Source: Sulfopaludibacter sp035606355
GTDB lineage: Bacteria; Acidobacteriota; Terriglobia; Bryobacterales; Bryobacteraceae
DNA: 64,000 nt
Reading direction: 5' to 3'
Assembly (NCBI GenBank): GCA_035606355.1
Contig: DATNFO010000036.1
Span: 62,001-126,000 of the forward strand
The notes under the pieces are model-generated. The model was not told where the DNA came from. It was given only the letters and a program-made list of their open reading frames with translations, and did no database searches. Shown here piece by piece: positions 59,044-64,000 of this stretch (positions are counted from its first letter, which is position 1; the number at the start of each line of letters is the position of its first letter). Both the position numbers and the translations under genes were made by a program.

Positions 59044-59301
59044 TTACTCTACTGCGTTGACGCTGACGAACTTGCCCATCCGTCCGCGATCCTTGAATTC
59101 GACCACGCCGGTGACTTTCGCAAACAACGTGTCGTCCTTGCCCCAACCCACGTTGAGGCCAGGCTTCAACTTCGTGCCGCGCTGCCGCACGATGATCGAA
59201 CCGCCGGGAACAAGCTGCCCGCCAAACACCTTCACGCCCAGCCGCTGTGCATTGGAGTCGCGGCCGTTTTTAGAACTGCCTAATCCTTTTTTATGAGCCA
59301 T
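59044..59301 (-). CDS. rpmA: 50S ribosomal protein L27
   Basis: L27 reaches into the peptidyl-transferase centre with its N-terminal tail. The 85-residue protein starts MAHKKGLGSSKNGRDSNAQR, the normal uncleaved form, without the extra N-terminal peptide that Firmicutes remove. GSIIVRQRGTKLKPGLNVG is the typical core. It begins 8 nt after rplU and is followed by obgE. Confidence 0.98.
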   Translation of the reverse strand: MAHKKGLGSSKNGRDSNAQRLGVKVFGGQLVPGGSIIVRQRGTKLKPGLNVGWGKDDTLFAKVTGVVEFKDRGRMGKFVSVNAVE

Positions 59302-59309
59302 AACGCCAC

Positions 59310-59603
59310 CTAAACCAGAATGTCGCCGACCTTCACTTGCGTGTAGGACTGGCGGTGCCCAATGGTCTTCTTGTACTGCTTCTTGCGCTTGAACTTGAAG
59401 ACGATGATCTTCTCGCCGCGGCCTTCGCCCACGATGGTGGCCTTCACGGTCGCATTGTTGACCAGTTCGCCGCCGTCTTTAAACGCCGCCTTCGCGGTGA
59501 GTTCCACTTCAGAGCCGGCTTCGCCGGAGAGCTTTTCCACGCGGATTACGTCGCCGGGTGCAACCCGGTACTGCTTTCCGCCGGTTTCAATTATCGCGTG
59601 CAT
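59310..59603 (-). CDS. rplU: 50S ribosomal protein L21
   Basis: L21 binds 23S rRNA near L20. The 97-residue protein shows the family start MHAIIETGGKQYRVAPGDVI and the C-terminal KKTIGHRQSYTQVKVGDILV. It is the first gene of rplU-rpmA-obgE. A hairpin with a CTTCG loop lies 21 nt upstream of the ATG, and the start is preceded by caagaggattgc, which holds the GAGG ribosome site. Confidence 0.98.
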   Translation of the reverse strand: MHAIIETGGKQYRVAPGDVIRVEKLSGEAGSEVELTAKAAFKDGGELVNNATVKATIVGEGRGEKIIVFKFKRKKQYKKTIGHRQSYTQVKVGDILV

Positions 59604-59623
59604 GCAATCCTCTTGTTTGGGAG

Positions 59624-59646
59624 CCGGAACACACGAAGTGTGTCCG
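59624..59646 (-). promoter_or_regulatory. Hairpin in the rplU leader
   Basis: On the minus strand CGGACACACTTCGTGTGTTC can fold with 7 bp, one bulged base and a CTTCG loop. It sits between the probable promoter and the rplU ribosome site, where r-protein feedback elements are found in other bacteria. It could also be a chance hairpin. Confidence 0.35.
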
Positions 59647-59705
59647 AACCACTGGGAGTAAACATTGAGTTTACTACAATCTGGCGGCGGGGGGCAAATT
59701 GAGCT

Positions 59706-60014
59706 TCAAGTAATTGATAGACCTTTGAGTCCGAAATGCGGTGCAGCCGCAAGCAGATGACGGTCGTTGGACCAGATCTCCGTTTCCCCGATAGCAATGG
59801 CTGTCGCAATGTTCAACGCGACGCCCGATCGTAAGAACAGGCCGCCAGGCGCCGTTTTCAACATTTTCCCCACTTGCCACAATCGCGCGGCCGTGACCGG
59901 GTGCAACTCCCAAAACCCGGAATTGACATGTTCTTCGAAGGCGCCAATTAATTCCATGATTTGAGGCGCTTCCAGCACGCCGGCGTAGCGATGAATCGCC
60001 GAATCCAGGTACAT
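59706..60014 (-). CDS. PIN-domain VapC-like toxin, short and degenerate
   Basis: This 102-residue protein is a shortened PIN domain. The N-terminus MYLDSAIHRY keeps the first PIN aspartate (Asp4), and WSNDRHLLAAAPHFGL keeps the late Asn83-Asp84. The segment that normally reads D-A-L-H-L-A is V65-A-L-N-I-A, so the third acidic residue and its neighbour histidine are lost. About 25-30 residues after YLDSA are also missing relative to usual VapC (about 130 residues). RNase activity is therefore doubtful. It overlaps the antitoxin stop (TGATG), the usual antitoxin-toxin coupling. Confidence 0.72.
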   Translation of the reverse strand: MYLDSAIHRYAGVLEAPQIMELIGAFEEHVNSGFWELHPVTAARLWQVGKMLKTAPGGLFLRSGVALNIATAIAIGETEIWSNDRHLLAAAPHFGLKGLSIT

Positions 60015-60250
60015 CAGAAGCGGTCGCGATCTTCGGAAATTAAGGCGCCGGTATCGCCGGTCAATTTAGGAAACTCGTTCCAGAAGCGGCTCATGTCGGG
60101 TAAGGGTGCCCGCTTCGCCTCCTTGGACAACGGTCGCAATTCGGCGACCGCATGCCCGCGATTCTCGATAATGATCGTCTCCCCTGCTGCCGCCTCCCGC
60201 ACCAGTTCGGAAGTGCGTATGTGCAGCGTTCGAATGGACGTCTTCCTCAT
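60014..60250 (-). CDS. VapB/Phd-like antitoxin
   Basis: This 78-residue protein is of the Phd/YefM-VapB type. The N-terminal DNA-binding region (IRTLHIRTSELVREAAAGET, then IIIENRGHAVAELRPLS) is typical, and the acidic/aromatic C-terminus (MSRFWNEFPKLTGDTGALIS) would mask the toxin. It is the first gene of the pair. A near-palindrome spans its start codon and may be its operator. Confidence 0.8.
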   Translation of the reverse strand: MRKTSIRTLHIRTSELVREAAAGETIIIENRGHAVAELRPLSKEAKRAPLPDMSRFWNEFPKLTGDTGALISEDRDRF

Positions 60251-60269
60251 GTGATACGGTGTACCACAT
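60249..60269. promoter_or_regulatory. Near-palindromic operator between divergent starts
   Basis: A 21-bp sequence with 9-bp arms (ATGTGATAC and GTACCACAT) and one mismatch per arm fills the space between the antitoxin ATG (60250, minus) and the phosphoesterase GTG (60271, plus). VapB-type antitoxins bind such palindromes to repress their own operon, so both genes may be under this control. Confidence 0.5.
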
Positions 60270-60270
60270 T

Positions 60271-60969
60271 GTGCGGATCGCGATCGTCAGCGATATCCAT
60301 GGCAACCTCATTGCCCTCGAAGCGGTCCTCGCCGACCTGCGGGACTCTGTCCCCGACCTCATCCTCCACGGCGGCGACCTGCCAATTGGCGGCAGCGCAC
60401 CCGCCGAAGTGATCGACCGCATCCGCGACCTCGGTTGGCCAGGCGTCCTGGGCAATACCGACGAAATTCTATTCGATCCGGGGTCCGCGCCGAACCTCGG
60501 TGCTCTTTCGGCTCCGATCCAGGAGATCGCAGCATGGAATCGCGACGCCGTCGGCCTGGAGCGCATCAATTGGCTTCGTTCCTTACCGCGCGTGCTTCAG
60601 GGCGACGGCATCGCAATCGTGCACGCGACGCCGGAGTCGACATGGCGGTCGCCGGGGCCGGAGTCCACCGACGCTGAGTTGCGAGACGTGTATACAGCGC
60701 TCGCGCCGCTGGCCGTCTTTGGCCATGTTCATCGCAGCTTCGTGCGTGTTATGGATGGTCTGACGGTCGCGAACTCGGGAAGCGTGAGCCTGTCTTACGA
60801 TGGCGACCAGCGAGCTTCGTATCTGCTGGTGGACGATGGGGTGGCCCTTGTGCGCCGCGTAGCTTACGATCTTCAGCGCGAGATTCGAGCCGTGCTCGAG
60901 AGCGGCCAACCGCATGCCGCGTGGACCGTTCGTATGCTCGAAACCGCGCGACCGGCTATGCCTGGCTGA
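60271..60969 (+). CDS. Calcineurin-like metallophosphoesterase (YfcE type)
   Basis: This encodes 232 residues from the GTG at 60271, giving the family start MRIAIVSDIHGN. The two-metal site motifs are SDIHGN, HGGDLPIGG, GNTDE, VHATP and GHVHRSF, as in YfcE-like phosphodiesterases and Ap4A-type phosphatases. The substrate is unknown. It is divergent from the VapBC-like pair with only 20 nt between the start codons. Its 3' end overlaps the convergent PQQ-propeller gene by 14 nt. Confidence 0.88.
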   Translation: MRIAIVSDIHGNLIALEAVLADLRDSVPDLILHGGDLPIGGSAPAEVIDRIRDLGWPGVLGNTDEILFDPGSAPNLGALSAPIQEIAAWNRDAVGLERINWLRSLPRVLQGDGIAIVHATPESTWRSPGPESTDAELRDVYTALAPLAVFGHVHRSFVRVMDGLTVANSGSVSLSYDGDQRASYLLVDDGVALVRRVAYDLQREIRAVLESGQPHAAWTVRMLETARPAMPG

Positions 60970-61309
60970 TGATTACGGAGGTCACCGCCGCCGATTCGGT
61001 CTCTCGCTGCTGCTCTACGGCGCAGTTGATGAGTCCCTGTTGGCCGTCCGGCGCGCCGATAGCGATCGGTCCGAATCCCATGCCCCTCAGCGGATTGTGC
61101 CACAGCACCGATCCGGTGGCCGCGTCGAGCGCGAAGATCTCGCCGGACGCCGTGGCGTAGAGACGGTCGCCATCCACCACCACGTTGACGAAGCTAGAGC
61201 CCTTAAGGTTCGTGCGCCAGACTTCCTGACCTGTACCGCGGTCGAGCGCCGCCACGCTGCCGCCCCCACCTGCGAAGATCACGTCCGGCTTGGCCGTCAC
61301 TTGCGACAT
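60956..61309 (-). CDS. Short PQQ-type propeller protein
   Basis: This encodes 117 residues from the ATG at 61309, after an AAGGAG ribosome site. It holds only two to three PQQ/outer-membrane-BamB-like blades: GGGGSVAALDRGTGQEVWRT, VDGDRLYATASGEIFALDAA and TGSVLWHNPLRG. A full propeller needs seven or eight, so it is either a fragment or works as an oligomer. No signal peptide is seen. The intact ribosome site and frame suggest that it is expressed. It is divergent from the cytochrome gene. Confidence 0.65.
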   Translation of the reverse strand: MSQVTAKPDVIFAGGGGSVAALDRGTGQEVWRTNLKGSSFVNVVVDGDRLYATASGEIFALDAATGSVLWHNPLRGMGFGPIAIGAPDGQQGLINCAVEQQRETESAAVTSVIISQA

Positions 61310-61376
61310 ACCAGTCTCCTTTCGCCATGCTTCAGCAACAAATTTATCACGAGGGTAGTTTATACTCTGTGACGGC

Positions 61377-62351
61377 ATGGTTAAGAAGACTCTCCTCGCA
61401 TTCCTGGCGCTGGTGGTGGTAATTGCAGCCGGTGGTTTCGCTTATTTGTATTTGCGCCACCCGGCGCAGCGCCAGCCTCTCGAAATCAAAGTCTCCATGT
61501 CCCCTGACCGGATCGCACGCGGCAAGTACCTCTTCGAAACCATCGGCGATTGCGGCGACTGCCACACGCCCCGCGACTTCACCCGCGTCGCCGGCCCCGA
61601 TATCGCAGGTAAGCGAGGGCAGGGAACGATCCTCTCCAACATGATGCTGGGACTCCCCGGCACTGTCGTGGCGCCGAACCTCACCCCCGACCCCGACACC
61701 GGCATAGGCCTGTGGAGCGACGGCGAGAAGATTCGCGCCATCCGCGATGGCGTTGACAAAAGTGGACGCGCCCTCTTCCCGATCATGCCGTACACCAGCT
61801 TTCGGAACATGAGCGACAATGACGTGCAGGCGCTCGTCGCGTATCTCGATTCGCTCCCAGCCATCAAAAATCCGCTGCCGGTAACGCACATCAACTTCCC
61901 CGTGAACCTGATGATCAAGAGCGCGCCGCAACCCGCGGGCAGCGTTCCCGCTGCGAACCCGGCCGACAAACTGAAATACGGAAAGTACCTCGTCGATATC
62001 GGTGGCTGCGCCGATTGCCACACGCCGGTCAGTCACGGCCAGCCGATTATGTCCAAAGCATTCTCCGGCGGCCAGGTCTTCGAGACCACGGCAGGCAAAG
62101 TTACCAGCTCCAACATCACGCCCGAACTCGACACCGGCATCGGAAAATGGAGCGAGCCGTACTTCCTCAAGAAGTTCAACGACTACAAGGACTATGCGCT
62201 GAACGGTCCGCCGCCCGCCTCGGGCCCAAAGGCGTTCACCCTAATGCCGTGGCTCCACTTCTCGTTAATGACGCAAGACGACCTGAGCGCGATCTACACA
62301 TACCTGCGGACTGTCCCTGCAATCAAGAACTACGTCGATCCGCACCAGTAG
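61377..62351 (+). CDS. Membrane-anchored dihaem cytochrome c
   Basis: This 324-residue protein has an N-terminal membrane anchor (about 5-26, LLAFLALVVVIAAGGFAYLY) and two class I cytochrome c domains. The haem sites are C59-GDC-H63 (IGDCGDCHTP) and C211-ADC-H215 (GGCADCHTP). Methionine ligands are probably in FPIMPYTSF and TLMPWLHF. The domains resemble those of alcohol-dehydrogenase-type cytochrome subunits. It would pass electrons in the periplasm; the donor is unknown, though the neighbouring PQQ-type propeller fragment is suggestive. A TATACT hexamer lies 10 nt before the ATG. Confidence 0.88.
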   Translation: MVKKTLLAFLALVVVIAAGGFAYLYLRHPAQRQPLEIKVSMSPDRIARGKYLFETIGDCGDCHTPRDFTRVAGPDIAGKRGQGTILSNMMLGLPGTVVAPNLTPDPDTGIGLWSDGEKIRAIRDGVDKSGRALFPIMPYTSFRNMSDNDVQALVAYLDSLPAIKNPLPVTHINFPVNLMIKSAPQPAGSVPAANPADKLKYGKYLVDIGGCADCHTPVSHGQPIMSKAFSGGQVFETTAGKVTSSNITPELDTGIGKWSEPYFLKKFNDYKDYALNGPPPASGPKAFTLMPWLHFSLMTQDDLSAIYTYLRTVPAIKNYVDPHQ

Positions 62352-62368
62352 GGCGCTTCCTCAGGGGC

Positions 62369-62526
62369 TGTGAAAAAAACAGCGAATTGCTTTTTGCCGC
62401 ATTCAAACGCACTCGCATCCCCGGCACCTTTTACCGCTCACTCACGGGGTTGTGAAAAAATCCGGCTCTCGTTCTCGTTGCGCTCCGTTCGCCTTTCGAT
62501 GCACCTTTTACCGCTCCCTCACGGTT
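62369..62526 (+). repeat. Two direct copies of the ACCTTTTACCGCTCCCT-type repeat
   Basis: Two units of about 75-80 bp (62369-62447 and 62451-62526) each open with TGTGAAAAAA and end with caccttttaccgctc(a/c)ctcacgg. The second also matches the right unit at 43444-43520 over ccggct to acgg. The gap from 62352 to about 62617 holds no supportable gene. Confidence 0.8.
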
Positions 62527-62539
62527 AATGCCACATAGT

Positions 62540-64000
62540 TTTTGGAGGACAAGTGCAAAGTCATTGAAAACGAAAAGAACTTGTGTTTGTCAATTCGCCA
62601 GGGTACCCTAACTCTAGATGACGAAACAAAAGCTCACGCCACCCTCTCGCTACCCTTTCGTCTAGTCGCATTGAGCCCTCGGGTTTGGCTTCCTGTTTTC
62701 AGCAACTTCTCTCCGCCGAGTTTCTCACTCAAGCGCTCTCTGAAGCCCGTGTGAAGTCCAACAACGGCGTCTATTCGCCGCTTGTGGTGTTGTGGCTGTT
62801 GGTGGCGCAGCGGCTACAATGCGGCACGTCTATGGAAGCGGCTGTGGTCGAGTTGCTCCGCGGCCTGCCGACCAGTTTCTGGCCCCACCCGTGCAAACGC
62901 ATCCGCGAGTGGCGCGAACAGGGCAAGGCCCCGTCCAGCCATACAGGAGCCTATAATCAGGCACGGCAGGCGCTGCCGCTTTCCGTCGTGCAAAAAAGCT
63001 CCGATCACATCTTTCAACAACTGGTCGTCCAACTGCCGCAATCAGCGGCGACCCCCGCTGCCACTCCCACTTTCGTGTTGGATGGTTCGACCATGCGCGC
63101 GCCCCACACCCCGGAATTGTGCCGCGCGTATCCTCCGACTCCCAACCAATATGGGGAGAGCCACTGGCCCTTGTTGCGCGTGCTGGTGGCCCACGATTTG
63201 CATACGGGCTTGGCCATGCGGCCGGAGTGGGGCCCGGTGAACGGCCCCCAGGCTGTCAGCGAGCAGGCCTTATTGGAACGCGCGATCGACCGGTTGCCAG
63301 CGCGCGCCGTGGTGGTGGGCACGCCAACTTCGGGGTCTTCTCAGTGGCGCATGCCGCAACGCAACGCCAGCATCCCGTCGTGCTACGGTTAACCGCAGAG
63401 CGGGCGCGGTCCATGGCGGGTGAAGCGGTGCGCGATGGGATCGATCGCGCGCTACTGTGGAAGCCCACCCCAGCGGATCGCAAAAAGCACCCGGAACTCC
63501 CCGCCACCGCCAGCATCGCCGGACGCTTGCAGGTGCGCAAGGTGCAACCCAACGACGGCGCGCCCTTTCTCTTGGCTTTGTTCACGACGACATCCCCAGC
63601 GGATGACGCTTTCCAAATTTATGGACAACGCTGGAGCATCGAGACGGACCTGCGTACGCTAAAAAGCACACTCAGCCTGGACCAACTGGTTTGTGCAACT
63701 CCCGATATGGTGGCCAAAGAAATTGATCTGGGATATGTCGCCTACAACCTGGTACGCGCCTTCATTGGCTTTGCCTCTGAGCGGAGCGGCATTCCGCCGC
63801 GGGGCTACAGCTTCACCAAGGTGCGCCTCATCCTGGAAACGTTTGGACCGCTTCTTGCGAACGCGCCAGACCCAGAAAGCAGACAAAGAATCATGAACCA
63901 AGTCATGACATTCATTCAGCAGTCCAAGCTACCTCGCCGCCAACGCAAACGCCCTTCCACACCCCGAACAGACTGGTCAAAAGGCTCACGCTACCCGAGC
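62540..64000 (+). mobile_element. IS4-type insertion sequence, right end outside window
   Basis: The transposase remnant at 62618-64000 implies an insertion sequence whose left end lies close downstream of the repeats at 62526. I cannot define terminal inverted repeats or target duplications because the right end is beyond the window. Confidence 0.6.
62618..64000 (+). pseudogene. IS4-family DDE transposase with frameshift
   Basis: The transposase is readable in two frames. The first part (from about 62685) runs SEARVKSNNGVYSPLVVLWL, LRGLPTSFWPHPCKRIREWR and TFVLDGSTMRAPHTPE, with the first catalytic aspartate. At about 63319-63320 one base is missing relative to a GGC-GAC-GCC reading; beyond it another frame continues ANFGVFSVAHAATQRQHPVV and IYGQRWSIETDLRTLK, with the catalytic glutamate. 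The lost base falls on the codon of the second catalytic aspartate (GDANF). The second frame stays open to the window edge. A possible original N-terminus, MTKQKLTPPSRYPFV from the ATG at 62618, is in yet another frame and stops, so a second lesion may exist there. Confidence 0.8.

Noticed and set aside
1..64000. tRNA, rRNA or tmRNA genes
   Set aside because: Reading for T-arm and acceptor-stem patterns on both strands gave no convincing candidate, and gene gaps are mostly too short or filled by repeats.

Overview
The window looks like part of an acidobacterial chromosome, most like the Solibacter/Bryobacter branch. It is GC-rich and carries several families typical of that group: an orphan MacB/FtsX permease, three TIGR03435 proteins, a VWFA-related acidobacterial protein, an Oar-like TonB-dependent receptor with an N-terminal carboxypeptidase-regulatory domain, a CadC-like winged helix fused to a TolB-type propeller, PEP-CTERM-like proteins and many secreted peptidases with beta-propellers. 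Everything here is read from the sequence and from family knowledge; no database search was run.

Layout. 1-10 kb: a permease cut by the left edge, a TIGR03435 protein, a GH28-like protein, a VWA protein, a very large tricorn-like peptidase and an acetamidase-like protein. 10-13.7 kb: a Crp-type regulator, then ftsY-ribD-ribE in one overlapping run. 13.7-15.7 kb: a long hairpin repeat, a DHH phosphoesterase and a pseudouridine synthase. 15.7-23.2 kb: a compact plus-strand run (HutI-like amidohydrolase, M28 peptidase, ftcD, DUF4342, DUF5060/4038 glycosidase-like, tsaB, TIM-barrel protein) that ends in a 290-bp cluster of about nine hairpins. 23.5-31.9 kb: minus-strand housekeeping groups (asnS-arginase-ddl; ggt-TIM barrel; NUDIX-AhpD-like-rlmB) with a TIGR03435 gene. 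32-39 kb: an IscU-like scaffold, another TIGR03435 protein, a methyltransferase, a giant VPS10/BNR propeller, an orphan HPt protein and a YdjM-type membrane hydrolase. 39.2-41 kb: an uncharacterised set made of a zinc-finger/HTH protein, a Cro-like HTH and a coiled-coil protein around an AT-rich gap. 41-53 kb: M28 peptidase, DUF4097, a core-deleted GH31-like protein, M24 and S41 peptidases, the TonB receptor and an NHL propeller. 53-58 kb: sensor-like transcription factor, PEP-CTERM-like proteins, membrane glycosyltransferase-like protein. 58-60 kb: rplU-rpmA-obgE. 60-64 kb: a VapBC-like pair, metallophosphoesterase, PQQ-propeller fragment, dihaem cytochrome c, dispersed repeats and a frameshifted IS4-type transposase that runs off the right edge.

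Functionally most of the window serves extracytoplasmic breakdown and uptake of peptides and glycans (peptidases M28 x2, M24, S41 x2, GGT; GH28-, GH31- and DUF4038-like proteins; TonB receptor), interleaved with core genes (ftsY, ribDE, tsaB, asnS, ddl, rlmB, rplU/rpmA, obgE). The most notable unexplained signals are four repeat types in gene gaps, a recurrent -10-like hexamer exactly 6 nt before several start codons (suggesting leaderless mRNAs), enzymes that keep a family fold but have lost catalytic parts (GH31-like, HutI-like, PIN), two genes whose homologous N-termini begin upstream of any ATG/GTG/TTG, and low-complexity inserts in many exported proteins.
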